Positions 34,336 to 42,942 are shown, counted from the first letter of the stretch. The stretch: 64,000 nt of DNA from Nocardioides exalbidus (GCF_900105585.1 NZ_FNRT01000002.1:1488001-1552000); one strand, 5' to 3'. Translations and numbers: made by a program. The notes: a model not told the origin generated them from the letters alone.

Positions 34336-35739
34336 GTGAGCATCGCGTTCGACGGCGACACCGACGAGGCCTGGGGCGACGGACCGGCGGCCTACGAGCC
34401 CGGTGAGTCGCCCCGATCGGCGGGCGACCGCACGCCCCCGCAGGACAACGCCGCCGAGCAGAGCGTGCTCGGGTCGATGCTGCTGTCCAAGGACGCGATC
34501 GCCGACGTCGTTGACGTGATCAAGGGCGTCGACTACTACCGCCCGGCCCACGAGGTCATCCACGACGCGGTCATCGACCTCTACGGCCGCGGCGAGCCAG
34601 CCGACCCGGTCACGGTGGCCGCCGAGCTGACCAAGCGCGGGGAGCTCCAGCGCATCGGCGGCGCCCCCTACCTCCACACGCTGTCGGCCAACGTGCCGAT
34701 CGCGGCCAACGCCGGCTACTACGCCGAGATCGTGCGCGACAAGGCGATCCTGCGCCGCCTGGTCGAGGCCGGCACCCGGATCGCGCAGCTCGGCTATGCC
34801 GGCGAGGGCGAGATCGACGACGTCGTCGACCACGCCCAGGCCGAGGTCTACAAGGTCACCGACCGCCGTGCAGCGGTCGATTACGCGCCGCTGAGCGACA
34901 TCATGAGCGGCGTCCTCGACGAGATCGAGGCGATCGGCAACCGCGAGGCCGGGCTCTACGGCGTGCCCACCGGCTTCGCCGACCTCGACGACCTGACCAA
35001 CGGCCTCCACTCGGGGCAGATGATCATCGTCGCGGCCCGTCCCGCCATGGGGAAGTCGACCCTCGCGCTCGACTTCTGCCGCGCGGCCTCGATCCACAAC
35101 AACCTCACGAGCGTCTTCTTCAGCCTGGAGATGACGCGCTCGGAGATCATGATGCGCCTGCTCTCGGCCGAGGCGAAGGTGCCGCTCAACCACATCCGCA
35201 ACGGCACGATGCGCGACGAGGACTGGGACAAGCTGGCCCGCAAGATGGGCCAGGTCTCGGGCGCCCCGATGTTCATCGACGACAGCCCCAACATGACGAT
35301 GATGGAGATCCGGGCCAAGGCGCGTCGGCTCAAGCAGCGCCACGACCTCAAGCTCATCGTCATCGACTACATGCAGCTGATGAGCTCGGGCAAGAAGGTC
35401 GAGTCCCGCCAGCTCGAGGTCTCGGAGTTCTCGCGCAACATCAAGCTCCTCGCCAAGGAGCTCGAGTGCCCGATCATCGCGCTGTCCCAGCTCAACCGTG
35501 GTCCCGAGCAGCGCGGCGACAAGCGCCCGATGATGAGCGACCTGCGTGAGTCCGGGTCGCTCGAGCAGGACGCCGACATGGTGATCCTGCTCCACCGTGA
35601 CGACGTCTACGAGAAGGAGTCGACCCGTCCCGGTGAGGCCGACCTGATCGTGGCCAAGCACCGCAACGGCCCGACCCGCGACCTCACCGTCGCCTTCCAG
35701 GGCCACTACTCCCGCTTCGTCGACATGGCCCAGGGCTGA
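34336..35739 (+). CDS. dnaB: Replicative DNA helicase DnaB
   Basis: 467 residues from GTG 34336, chosen for its AGAGGAG Shine-Dalgarno and because the family begins here. The N-terminal domain (PPQDNAAEQSVLGSMLLSKDAI) binds primase. The RecA-like motor has Walker A ARPAMGKST, FSLEMTRSEIMMRLLSAEA, Walker B LIVIDYMQLM, and the DnaB-specific LSQLNRGPEQRGDKRPMMSDLRESG and KHRNGPTR. Many actinobacterial DnaB proteins carry inteins; here the sequence is uninterrupted. The hexamer unwinds DNA at the fork. Overlaps no other gene; likely DnaA-responsive upstream region. Confidence 0.96.
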   Translation: MSIAFDGDTDEAWGDGPAAYEPGESPRSAGDRTPPQDNAAEQSVLGSMLLSKDAIADVVDVIKGVDYYRPAHEVIHDAVIDLYGRGEPADPVTVAAELTKRGELQRIGGAPYLHTLSANVPIAANAGYYAEIVRDKAILRRLVEAGTRIAQLGYAGEGEIDDVVDHAQAEVYKVTDRRAAVDYAPLSDIMSGVLDEIEAIGNREAGLYGVPTGFADLDDLTNGLHSGQMIIVAARPAMGKSTLALDFCRAASIHNNLTSVFFSLEMTRSEIMMRLLSAEAKVPLNHIRNGTMRDEDWDKLARKMGQVSGAPMFIDDSPNMTMMEIRAKARRLKQRHDLKLIVIDYMQLMSSGKKVESRQLEVSEFSRNIKLLAKELECPIIALSQLNRGPEQRGDKRPMMSDLRESGSLEQDADMVILLHRDDVYEKESTRPGEADLIVAKHRNGPTRDLTVAFQGHYSRFVDMAQG

Positions 35740-35789
35740 GCCCGGGACTGACCCGGCGCCGAGCCTGCGTCGGGTCGGGCGGCCCGGGC
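35740..35789 (+). terminator. Nested hairpin after dnaB
   Basis: GCCCGGG (35740-35746) pairs with CCCGGGC (35783-35789), and inside it GACCCG (35750-35755) with CGGGTC (35771-35776). It starts right after the dnaB stop and ends at the -10 box of the next gene. Confidence 0.5.
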
Positions 35790-35801
35790 TAGGTTCGGGT
35801 C

Positions 35802-36734
35802 ATGGCACAGCACTGGATCGCGACCCGCCCCGGCGACACCGGCGGCTTCGTCCTCGAGGACTTCGAGCCGCCCGCCCCCGGCGCCGGCGAGGTGACGATC
35901 GAGGTGCATGCCGCGGGGATGAACCCGGCCGACGTCAAGCACGTCGCCCGCGGCAACCCCGACGACTTCCCGCGACCCGTCGGCTACGAGGTGGCCGGGG
36001 TCGTGACCGCCGTGGGGCCGGACACCCTGGCGGCGTCGGGCCCGGTGGCCGTGGGTGACGAGGTGCTCGCGTTCCGGATCGCCGGCGGGTGGTCGAGCGC
36101 GGTGACCGTGCCGGCCGCCGACGTGTTCGCCAAGCCCGCCTCGCTGTCGTGGGCGGAGGCGGCGAACCTGCTCCTCGCGGGCTGCACGGCCGCCGAGATG
36201 CTGCACGTCACCGGGGTCTCGGCCGGCGACACGATCCTGGTCCACGGTGCGTCCGGAGCCGTCGGCGTGAGCGTCCTCCAGCAGGCCGCGATGGTCGGGG
36301 CGAGGGCCATCGGCACGGCGAGCGAGGCACGGTTCGAGACCGTGCGCGACTTCGGCGGGACCCCGGTGGCGTACGGCGACGGGCTGGAGCAGCGCGTCCG
36401 TGACCTCGCTCCCGACGGTGTCGCCGCGGCGCTCGACTGCGTCGGCACCGACGAGGCGGTCGACGTCTCGCTCGCCCTCGTCGCCGACCGGGGGCGCATC
36501 GTGACCATCGCTGCTGCCGAGCGCGCGCGAGCAGACGGGTTCATCGCGATCGCCGGTGCGATGCCGGCCAGCCAGGCCTACCGCGACGCCGTGCGTGCCG
36601 ACCTGGTGCGCCTGGCCGGCGAGGGGCGTCTGCTGGTGCCGGTCGCGCGGACCTTCCCGCTCGCCGACGCCCTCGAGGCGGCCGAGCTGCTCATGGGCGG
36701 CCACCCGGGCGGGAAGCTCGCGCTCGAGCCCTGA
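35802..36734 (+). CDS. NADPH:quinone oxidoreductase / medium-chain dehydrogenase family protein
   Basis: 310 residues from ATG 35802; TAGGTT (35790-35795) ends 6 nt before it, so a leaderless start is likely. GroES-like domain with HAAGMNPADVKHVARGNP and YEVAGVVTAVG, then a Rossmann fold with ILVHGASGAVGVSVLQQAA, the NADPH-binding glycine motif. Catalytic zinc ligands are absent, as in quinone oxidoreductases. It probably reduces quinones or enones with NADPH in the cytosol. 29 nt before the EEP-like gene, so possibly co-transcribed. Confidence 0.9.
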   Translation: MAQHWIATRPGDTGGFVLEDFEPPAPGAGEVTIEVHAAGMNPADVKHVARGNPDDFPRPVGYEVAGVVTAVGPDTLAASGPVAVGDEVLAFRIAGGWSSAVTVPAADVFAKPASLSWAEAANLLLAGCTAAEMLHVTGVSAGDTILVHGASGAVGVSVLQQAAMVGARAIGTASEARFETVRDFGGTPVAYGDGLEQRVRDLAPDGVAAALDCVGTDEAVDVSLALVADRGRIVTIAAAERARADGFIAIAGAMPASQAYRDAVRADLVRLAGEGRLLVPVARTFPLADALEAAELLMGGHPGGKLALEP

Positions 36735-36763
36735 GCCGCGAGGCGCGACGGAGGAGGTGTGCG

Positions 36764-37519
36764 GTGGCCACGGTGATCGGCTCGGCCAACGTCGAGTACG
36801 TGCTCCGGGCCACGGCGGCGCGCGCCGCGCTCGACCTGGTCCTCGGCGGCACCCACACGTCGGGACCGCCGGACCTGGTCGGGCTCCAGGAGTGGCATCC
36901 CCCTCGGGCGCCGCTGCTGCGCGCGAGCGGTCGCGTCACCACAGGCGGTGTGCCGCTGGGCGGGCGCGGCCCGTACCGCTGGCTCGCGCCGCTGGTGGGC
37001 GGCTGCACGGTGGGCTTCCGCACGGCTCGCTACGACCTCGTCTCGGCACGCCTGCACCTGCTGAGCCGACCCGGCCGCGCCGACCGGGGCGGGCGACCGG
37101 CGGGCCTCGAGGTGCCACGCGCTGCACAGGAGGTGCTGCTGCACGACCGGCACGGCCCGGACGACGGCCGCCTGCTCTGCCTGGTCGACTACCACCTCGT
37201 CTCGGGGGTGCAGGCGCACGACGTCTACCGCGCTGACCGGCCGGCCCTGGTCGAGCGACACCGCCACGAGGTCGCGGCCCTCGCACGGGTCGTACGCCGT
37301 CGGCTCGAGGCCGGTCACGACGTGGTCGCCCTCGGCGACTCGAACTTCCACGGGTTCGAGCTGCCCGGCCTCGTGTCCGCCTGGGCTGCGAGGCCGGACG
37401 GTCCCGGCACCCTCGGACCGCGCCGCAGGATCGACGACGTGTTCACCACCGGTGGGGTGCGCAGCGTCGAGCTCATCGACACGCCCTCCGACCACCGGGC
37501 CGTCGTCGTCACCACGTGA
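36764..37519 (+). CDS. Endonuclease/exonuclease/phosphatase-fold protein
   Basis: 251 residues from GTG 36764 with GGAGGAGGTG upstream. Motifs of the EEP (DNase I-like) fold are present: an early Asn (GSANVEYVL), the metal-binding Glu in LVGLQEWHPP, ALGDSNFHGF (usual G-D-F-N, here G-D-S-N) and the terminal SDHRAVVV with catalytic Asp-His. The middle is shortened compared with nucleases, and DYHLVSG replaces the usual HL segment. It may cleave a phosphodiester or phosphomonoester; the substrate is unknown. Confidence 0.72.
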   Translation: MATVIGSANVEYVLRATAARAALDLVLGGTHTSGPPDLVGLQEWHPPRAPLLRASGRVTTGGVPLGGRGPYRWLAPLVGGCTVGFRTARYDLVSARLHLLSRPGRADRGGRPAGLEVPRAAQEVLLHDRHGPDDGRLLCLVDYHLVSGVQAHDVYRADRPALVERHRHEVAALARVVRRRLEAGHDVVALGDSNFHGFELPGLVSAWAARPDGPGTLGPRRRIDDVFTTGGVRSVELIDTPSDHRAVVVTT

Positions 37520-37570
37520 GCACCGCGCCGGGTAGCCCGCCTGTCGGTGGTGTTTGTCAGGATCCGGCCC

Positions 37571-38266
37571 ATGGATCTCGCTGACGCGCGCGTGATGGCG
37601 CAGGGGCTCATGGCCGAGCACGGCCTCGAGGGCTGGCGCCTAGTGTTCGACCGGGCCAAGACCCGGGCCGGCGTGTGCCGGCCCGGTCGCCGTGAGATCG
37701 GCCTGTCCCGGCCGTTGACCCAGCTCCACCCGGTCGACGAGGTGCGCGACACCGTCCTGCACGAGATCGCCCACGCGCTCGTCGGGCCGGAGCACGGCCA
37801 CGACGCGGTGTGGCGGGCCACCGCGCTCCGGATCGGCTGCTCGGCCGAGCGCTGCGTCTCCTCCGACGTCCCGCGCGTGGAGGGCGGCTGGGTCGGGACG
37901 TGCCCGGCCGGTCACCGGCGTACGGCCCACCGGCGTCCGGAGCGGGTCACGTCGTGTGGCGCGTGCACGCCGGGCAGGTTCGACCCCGCGGCCCTCCACG
38001 ACTGGACGTTCCGCGGCCGTCCGGCGCCCATGCACCCCAACTTCGTGCTCGAGCTCGACGAGATCCGTGCCCGGGCGGCGGGCGGGAGCACGCGAGCGAG
38101 GTCGGCGCTCTCGCTCGGCCCCGGCGCACCCGTGCGGCTCTCCGGCGGTGGTCGCTTCGGGGGGCTGGAGGGTGTCGTCGAGGCTCGCGGACGGACCCGC
38201 TACCGGGTGCGCACCCGCGAGGGACTGGTGTCCGCACCGTTCGCGTCGGTCGTGCCGCTGGGGTGA
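37571..38266 (+). CDS. SprT-like zinc metalloprotease family protein
   Basis: 231 residues from ATG 37571. The zinc site is H64-E-I-A-H68 with a third His at GPEHGHDAVW (H75/H77), the SprT pattern. After it comes a zinc-ribbon-like region with CSAERCV, GTCPAGH and SCGACTPG. The C-terminal 50 residues form a small beta domain resembling an SH3/KOW fold (GPGAPVRLSGGGRFGGLEGVV). SprT-like proteins in eukaryotes repair DNA-protein cross-links; the role in bacteria is unclear. It converges on the alarmone synthetase gene with 9 bp between them. Confidence 0.82.
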   Translation: MDLADARVMAQGLMAEHGLEGWRLVFDRAKTRAGVCRPGRREIGLSRPLTQLHPVDEVRDTVLHEIAHALVGPEHGHDAVWRATALRIGCSAERCVSSDVPRVEGGWVGTCPAGHRRTAHRRPERVTSCGACTPGRFDPAALHDWTFRGRPAPMHPNFVLELDEIRARAAGGSTRARSALSLGPGAPVRLSGGGRFGGLEGVVEARGRTRYRVRTREGLVSAPFASVVPLG

Positions 38267-38275
38267 GACCGCGCC

Positions 38276-38935
38276 TCAGCGGTGCGGGCCGTGCAGCTCC
38301 TGGTGCAGGGCCTGCATCCGGTCGTCGAGCGCCTGCGCGGTGTCGGCGGCGTCGCGGAGCTGGCCGACGAGGTCGGCGGGCACGCGGCCGTCGTACTTGT
38401 AGTGGATCTTGTGCTCGAGGCTGGCCCAGAAGTCCATCGCGATGGTGCGCAGCTGCACCTCGACCGGCACGTCCTGGCGACCGGTGGACAAGAACACCGG
38501 CACCTCGACGATGGCGTGCAGGCTCTTGTAGCCGTTGGGCTTCGGCGACTCGATGTAGTCCTTGACCTCGATCACGGTGACGTCCTCCTGCTGCGTGAGG
38601 AGGTCGAAGATCCGGTAGGCGTCCTGGACGAAGCTGCACGTGACGCGGACGCCGGCGACGTCGCGCACGTGCTCGCGGATCGCGTCGAGGTCGCGCGGCA
38701 GCTTCTTGCGGGTGATCTTGCTGAAGAGGCTCTCGGCGGACTTGACCCGGCTGCTGACGTGCTCGATCGGGTTGTAGTCGTGCATGTGCCGGAACTCGTC
38801 GCTGAGGATCGAGATCTTGGTCTCGATCTCGCGCAGGCCGAACTCGTAGCCGAGCATGAACCTCTGCAGCTCCTGCTGGAGCCGTCGCATCTCCTGCGGT
38901 GACAGCGAGGCGGGATCGGCGGGCAGCTCGGTCAT
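38276..38935 (-). CDS. Small alarmone synthetase ((p)ppGpp synthetase, RelA/SpoT domain)
   Basis: 219 residues from ATG 38935; TACCGT (38947-38942) ends 6 nt upstream, suggesting a leaderless message. The single RelA_SpoT synthetase domain has RDVAGVRV (about 91-98), ESPKPNGYKSLHAIVEVPVF (from about 129, the substrate G-loop area) and EVQLRTIAMDFWASLEHKIHYK (from about 159). There is no HD hydrolase, TGS or ACT domain, so it is a SAS (RelP/RelQ-like). It makes pppGpp/ppGpp from ATP and GTP/GDP in the cytosol, probably controlled at the level of expression or by tetramer ligands. Confidence 0.9.
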   Translation of the reverse strand: MTELPADPASLSPQEMRRLQQELQRFMLGYEFGLREIETKISILSDEFRHMHDYNPIEHVSSRVKSAESLFSKITRKKLPRDLDAIREHVRDVAGVRVTCSFVQDAYRIFDLLTQQEDVTVIEVKDYIESPKPNGYKSLHAIVEVPVFLSTGRQDVPVEVQLRTIAMDFWASLEHKIHYKYDGRVPADLVGQLRDAADTAQALDDRMQALHQELHGPHR

Positions 38936-38994
38936 GCGCCCACGGTAGGCGGGCGGGACCAGTGCCCGGCGCCGGGCTCAGCCGCGGTCGACCC

Positions 38995-39843
38995 TCAGGC
39001 GAACACACCCTCGGGGAAGGCGCCGTTGGCCAGCGCCGTGGTGACGAGCGGACGGCACAGCTCGGTCAGCCGCTGCGTGCCCGACTCGCCGAGTGCCTGC
39101 CACGGTGCGAAGGCGCTCTCCTCGGTCCGGTGCTCGACCGTCCGACGCAGTGCTGTGCCTTCCTCGGTGAGCTCTCCGGCGGAGGTCATCAGTCCCCTCT
39201 CCGCCAGGCCCGCCACGGAGGCCGCCCACTCGTCGTCCGACCAGGCCCGGGTGGACTGCGCGGCCGCCCGGGTGAAGCCCCGGCCGGTCGCGGTGTGCGT
39301 GACCAGTGCGTCGATGCCGCTGAGGTCGGATCCGACCAGTGCGGCGACGTGTCCGTCCCCACGGTGCTCGCGGAGGAGCGTGATCGCATGGAACAACGCC
39401 ATGTGGGGCTCGACGGGCCATGGCAGGTCGGCGTGCGCGGCGTGGAGCGGCCGTCCAGCCACCGAGCAACCGCCGGCAGCCGCGCGGGCCAGGTCTGCGG
39501 CCTCCTTCACCTCGTCGGAGGCCAGCACCTCCTCGCCCAGCAGTCGTGCCCACGCGGCCGAGACGCCGCGGTAGCGGGCGGCGACGACCTCGTCCGGGCT
39601 CGCCGACTCCCAGGCCGAGGGGATGAAGTGGGCGACCAGCGACGGGTTGAACACGTAGAACGTCGCCGCGACCGGGCCTGCACCCACGCGACCCATCGGG
39701 GCCGCCCGGGACGCGAAGTAGGTGGCGCGGCCCCTGCGCACACCGAGGGCGCTGACCTCGTCGTCCACCTCCCGGGCGAAGTAGCCGAGCGCGTGGAGAG
39801 GCTCGAGCATGCGAGCGGTGCGGCCGGCGGTGTGAGGGTCCAT
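38995..39843 (-). CDS. SCO6745-family protein (SalK-like), function unknown
   Basis: 282 residues. The N-terminus LEPLHALGYFAREVDDEV, the block SRAAPMGRVGAGPVAATFYVFNP and the middle RPLHAAHADLPWPVEPH match what I remember of the SCO6745 family. That family is common in Streptomyces and Nocardioides and sometimes annotated SalK. The second half (DDEWAASVAGLAERGLMT...ELTEEGTALRRTVEHRTEE) reads like a winged-helix domain. No catalytic residues are evident. Divergent from the lipoate-ligase-like gene with 35 bp between them. Confidence 0.78.
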   Translation of the reverse strand: MDPHTAGRTARMLEPLHALGYFAREVDDEVSALGVRRGRATYFASRAAPMGRVGAGPVAATFYVFNPSLVAHFIPSAWESASPDEVVAARYRGVSAAWARLLGEEVLASDEVKEAADLARAAAGGCSVAGRPLHAAHADLPWPVEPHMALFHAITLLREHRGDGHVAALVGSDLSGIDALVTHTATGRGFTRAAAQSTRAWSDDEWAASVAGLAERGLMTSAGELTEEGTALRRTVEHRTEESAFAPWQALGESGTQRLTELCRPLVTTALANGAFPEGVFA

Positions 39844-39878
39844 GGCTCCTTCCTACCCCGATCCGGTGGAATGTCCCC

Positions 39879-40625
39879 ATGAGCACCGTCTTCCTCGGCC
39901 CGCTGGCCGGGCGCGAGTCCGGCGAGCTGGCGGTCGCGCACGCCCTGCTCCGGCGCGCGTCGGTGGGTGCCCTCCGGGCCGCGGTCCACCTCTACCGGCC
40001 CGCCGCGCCCGCGGTCGTCTTCGGCCGGCGCGACACCCGCCTGCCCGGGTACGCCGCTGCGGTGCGGGCCGCGGAGGACGCGGGGTTCGCCACCGCGGTG
40101 CGCGCGGTCGGTGGCCGGGTGGTGGCCTACACCGGCAAAGCGTTGGTCCTCGACGTCGTACGCCGCGAGCCGCAGGCGGTGGGCGCGATGGACCAGCGGT
40201 TCCAGTCCTACGGCGAGCTGATGGCCGCTGCACTCCGCGACCTCGGCATCGAGGCGCGCGTCGGGCCGGTGCCGGGGGAGTACTGCCCCGGCGCCCACAG
40301 CGTCAACGCGCGCGGGACCGTCAAGCTCGTCGGCACCGCGCAGCGCGTGGTGAAGGACGCGTGGCTCTTCAGCTCGCTCGTCGTGGTCGACGACCAGGAG
40401 CGGCTCCAGGAGGTGCTCACCGAGGTGCACGGCCACCTCGACCTGCCCTTCGACGCGGCGTCGGTGGGGACCGTGCGGGCCGAGGCGCCCGACGCGACGC
40501 TCGCCGACGCGCACACGGCGATCGCCCGGGCCTGGGGCATCGAGGGCGCCGCCCCCGCCGAGCTCGACGCGGAGACCCGCGAGCTGGCCGAGCGCCTCGA
40601 GCCGGACCAGCGCACCGAGTCCTGA
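39879..40625 (+). CDS. Lipoate-protein ligase A family protein
   Basis: 248 residues from ATG 39879. The biotin/lipoate-ligase fold shows YRPAAPAVVFGRRDT, then VGGRVVAYTGKALVLDV (usual R-R-x-S-G-G-G-A-V-x-H, here altered: no GGGAVYHD). It continues with EYCPGAHSVNARGTVKLVGTAQRVVKDAWLFSSLVV including the conserved Lys. It may attach lipoate or octanoate to E2 or GcvH proteins, or have another acyl-transfer role, because the lipoate-binding loop deviates from the standard sequence. Confidence 0.82.
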   Translation: MSTVFLGPLAGRESGELAVAHALLRRASVGALRAAVHLYRPAAPAVVFGRRDTRLPGYAAAVRAAEDAGFATAVRAVGGRVVAYTGKALVLDVVRREPQAVGAMDQRFQSYGELMAAALRDLGIEARVGPVPGEYCPGAHSVNARGTVKLVGTAQRVVKDAWLFSSLVVVDDQERLQEVLTEVHGHLDLPFDAASVGTVRAEAPDATLADAHTAIARAWGIEGAAPAELDAETRELAERLEPDQRTES

Positions 40626-40677
40626 GTCGGGACCTGGAGCCCGGCCGCCGCCGCGAGCGAGATCACACCGCCGCGGT

Positions 40678-40693
40678 ATTGGATCGTTCCAAT
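40678..40693. promoter_or_regulatory. 16-bp inverted repeat upstream of small protein gene
   Basis: ATTGGA(tcgt)TCCAAT is a perfect inverted repeat 44 nt before the ATG at 40738 and is conspicuously AT-rich. It fits an operator for an unidentified regulator better than a terminator of the preceding gene. Confidence 0.5.
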
Positions 40694-40737
40694 CGAGCGC
40701 GCACACTGGACGTACGCGCACACCCGAGGAGACCGAC

Positions 40738-40980
40738 ATGCGCCTGATCGACGAGCTCGACGACCTGTACGACCACTACCTCCGCCGGATCGACGCCGCG
40801 GTCGAGGCCGACGACGTCGCGCTCGCCGAGCGCCTCGCCCAGGCCTACGAGGACGACGCCGTCCAGCTGATGGCCGAGCGCGAGGGCCTGACCTCGATGC
40901 TCCCCCTCACGCCGCAGGCCCGCCCGGCCAGCGCCCTGCGCCGGATGGTCGACCGGCTCCGCTCCCGCGTCGCCGCCTGA
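40738..40980 (+). CDS. Small charged protein, 80 residues, unknown
   Basis: 80 residues from ATG 40738 with GAGGAG 7 nt upstream. The first 45 residues are predicted helical and acidic (LIDELDDLYDHYLRRIDAAVEADDVALAERLAQAYED), and the last 25 are basic (ASALRRMVDRLRSRVAA). There is no membrane segment, Cys or known motif. Coding is supported by the good ribosome-binding site, codon bias and the inverted repeat upstream. It lies 5 bp before the convergent DUF1963 gene. Function unknown. Confidence 0.68.
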   Translation: MRLIDELDDLYDHYLRRIDAAVEADDVALAERLAQAYEDDAVQLMAEREGLTSMLPLTPQARPASALRRMVDRLRSRVAA

Positions 40981-40985
40981 CCTGT

Positions 40986-42392
40986 TCAGTAGGCCGACGC
41001 GGTGAGCTCGACGAGGTCGAAGCGCCGTGCGGCCAGGTCTGCCGGGCGGATCCAGAACTGGTAGACGCCCTCGGCGAAGTGGTGCCCGATCGCCTCGTCC
41101 GACGACATCTCGAGCAGCAGGATCCACTCGCCGATCCGCTCCTCCGCGTCGCCCTGGACGTAGGACGGCGCGCTCAGCATCCGGTCGACGTCGGCCACGT
41201 GCAGCTCGCCGTCGGCGCGCCGCGTGGCCAGGGCGTGCCGTGACCTGACCAGGTCGAGCGCCTCGGCCGGCAGCACCCGCGCCGCGTCCGGGTTGCCGGC
41301 CAGGGTGGCGTCGAGCGAGTCGTTGACCGCGTCGGCCAGCGCGACGTGCGCCACCGGCTGGTGGTCGAGGACGAGCTGCCACACCTCGTCGCTCTCGGCC
41401 GCGGTCAGTGGAGCCCACGCCGGCGACGCCGCAGCACGCGCCGACCAGGACTCGGCGCCCGCGCGCAGTCGTACGAGGGAGTCGTCGGCCTCCGCCTCGG
41501 TCATCACGCCCTGCCGGACGTGGTGGTCGAGGTGCTGCCGCCGGGCCTGCCGGGCGAGGTGGCCGGTGAGGATCGAGACCGCACGCCAGTCGTGGGGGTA
41601 CGACGACCACGGGCGGACCAGGACGCCGTCGGCGTGACTGGTGGAGAACCACCGCGCCTCCACGACCGCGCCGTCGATCGCCGCGACCCGCGCCGCGAGC
41701 CGGACCGTGCCGGGCCAGAAGTCCGGCTCGTCGACCTCGGCGGCGGGATCGCCCGTGACGACGACCGGGTCGATGCTCCACGCCGGCAGCAGCCGCGGCC
41801 ACTCGGCATCGGTGCTCGGCCAGCGCCAGGACGCGCGCTCGCCGTAGGCGTGGGGGAGCGAGGCGGGGACCGGTGCGGGCACGAGCTGGTCGGGGGTGGC
41901 GTCGACGTAGCGCACGCTCCACCGCCAGTGGATGCCCCAGTCGAGGTCGAGGAAGACGTAGATCAGGCCCCGGTCGGGCATCAGCCCGAGCCGACCCGCC
42001 TCCGGGATGGTCGAGCAGTCGAGCTGGAGCACGTGGTGCATCGCCCGCTCGGTGCCGTCGGTGGTGACGAAGAAGGGCCACGTGAAGTCGCGGGGGACCG
42101 ACGGGACCCCGCCCCAGTGGCTCAGGGCGCCCGGGCGGGGCGGGAAGTCGCGTCGCAGCAGCACGGCCTGGTCGCGCGAGGCGACCAGTGCGGCCTCGTG
42201 CTCGGGAGTGGCCGGCGGGGCGGGAGGCGCGTCGGCCGACGGCTCGGGCAGGCCGTCCGGCAGCGGCTCGATCGGCGGAGGGGGCGTGAGGTCCGCCGCC
42301 TCGCGCTTGACCTCGCCCAGGTAGTAGACCGACACGAGCCCGACGATGACCATGCCGCCCAGCAGGACGATCAGGAGTGAGGCGCCGTCCAT
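40986..42392 (-). CDS. DUF1963 family membrane-anchored protein
   Basis: 468 residues. One N-terminal membrane helix (LLIVLLGGMVIVGLVSVYYL) is followed by a Pro/Ala-rich stalk (about 35-65). The DUF1963 elements are SHWGGVPSVPRDFTWPFF, LQLDCSTIPEAGRLGLMPDRGLIYVFLDLDW, and at the C-terminus EWILLLEMSSDEAIGHHFAEGVYQFWIRPADLAARRFD. The large middle insert (about 185-400) is unusual for the family. Function is unknown; DUF1963 proteins in other bacteria are often in stress or toxin-immunity settings, which cannot be tested here. Only 5 bp from the small-protein gene (convergent). Confidence 0.8.
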   Translation of the reverse strand: MDGASLLIVLLGGMVIVGLVSVYYLGEVKREAADLTPPPPIEPLPDGLPEPSADAPPAPPATPEHEAALVASRDQAVLLRRDFPPRPGALSHWGGVPSVPRDFTWPFFVTTDGTERAMHHVLQLDCSTIPEAGRLGLMPDRGLIYVFLDLDWGIHWRWSVRYVDATPDQLVPAPVPASLPHAYGERASWRWPSTDAEWPRLLPAWSIDPVVVTGDPAAEVDEPDFWPGTVRLAARVAAIDGAVVEARWFSTSHADGVLVRPWSSYPHDWRAVSILTGHLARQARRQHLDHHVRQGVMTEAEADDSLVRLRAGAESWSARAAASPAWAPLTAAESDEVWQLVLDHQPVAHVALADAVNDSLDATLAGNPDAARVLPAEALDLVRSRHALATRRADGELHVADVDRMLSAPSYVQGDAEERIGEWILLLEMSSDEAIGHHFAEGVYQFWIRPADLAARRFDLVELTASAY

Positions 42393-42435
42393 GCCGGCAG
42401 GCTAGCCGAGTCGGACGACGCCTCCGGGGCACTTC

Positions 42436-42471
42436 GACGGATCAGACGGGTCAGACGGGTCAGACGGATCA
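42436..42471. repeat. Four 9-bp tandem repeats at the 3' end of a small gene
   Basis: GACGGATCA GACGGGTCA GACGGGTCA GACGGATCA, contiguous. The last copy includes the stop codon of the secreted-protein gene (minus strand, 42469-42471), so the others lie in its 3' untranslated region. Likely slippage-prone. Confidence 0.7.
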
Positions 42472-42915
42472 GCGGCCCCAGGGCCCGCGGTGCCCGCCGG
42501 GGCCCCAGCCACCACGGCCGACGAACGGCCCGTCCTCGACGTGCGCCTGGACCTCGGCGCCGTAGTCCCCGTCCTTCGCGGCCCGCCAGATCTCGCGCAG
42601 CGCGTCGCCGCGCTCGGCGCGGTCCGTGATCGCCCACGCCACCTCGAGGTCGGCCCGGAGGTCGGCCGGCAGGTCGTCGAGCCGGTCCTCGACCCGGGCG
42701 CCGAACGGCCCGCAGCCCGGACCGCCCTGGTCGGTGTCCTCGTCCGTGCCCGCGCCGGCGGCGGTGGCCGACACGGAGGTCGACGCCGACGTGGCCTCGA
42801 CGCCGGCGCCCGCGGACGGGACGAGGACGTAGGTCGTCGCGCCGGCGGCGGCGCCGACCGCGACGGTCGTGACGGCCCGGGTGAACCTGCTCGTGAGGGT
42901 GCGGGTGGTGGTCAT
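42469..42915 (-). CDS. Small secreted or membrane-anchored protein, unknown
   Basis: 148 residues. N-terminal Sec-type signal or anchor (FTRAVTTVAVGAAAGATTYVLVPSAGAG), then a Thr/Ser/Ala linker. A helical segment LDDLPADLRADLEVAWAITDRAERGDALREIWRAAKDG resembles the short helix pairs found in small periplasmic proteins. It ends in a Gly/His/Trp-rich tail (GRGGWGPGGHRGPWGR). The tail could bind metal ions, but there is no direct evidence. It follows the DUF6069-like gene on the same strand at 27 nt. Confidence 0.72.
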   Translation of the reverse strand: MTTTRTLTSRFTRAVTTVAVGAAAGATTYVLVPSAGAGVEATSASTSVSATAAGAGTDEDTDQGGPGCGPFGARVEDRLDDLPADLRADLEVAWAITDRAERGDALREIWRAAKDGDYGAEVQAHVEDGPFVGRGGWGPGGHRGPWGR

Positions 42916-42942
42916 GTCGATCTCCTTCGGTGGGTGCGTGGA

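Noticed and set aside
34336..35739. Intein in dnaB
   Set aside because: The protein is of normal length and the motifs between Walker A and the C-terminus are uninterrupted.
36764..37519. Pseudogene of a nuclease
   Set aside because: The frame is intact with a good ribosome-binding site and keeps the fold's main residues; only some motif residues differ.
42436..42471. Short CRISPR-like or iteron array
   Set aside because: Only four contiguous 9-bp units without spacers; simple tandem repeat.
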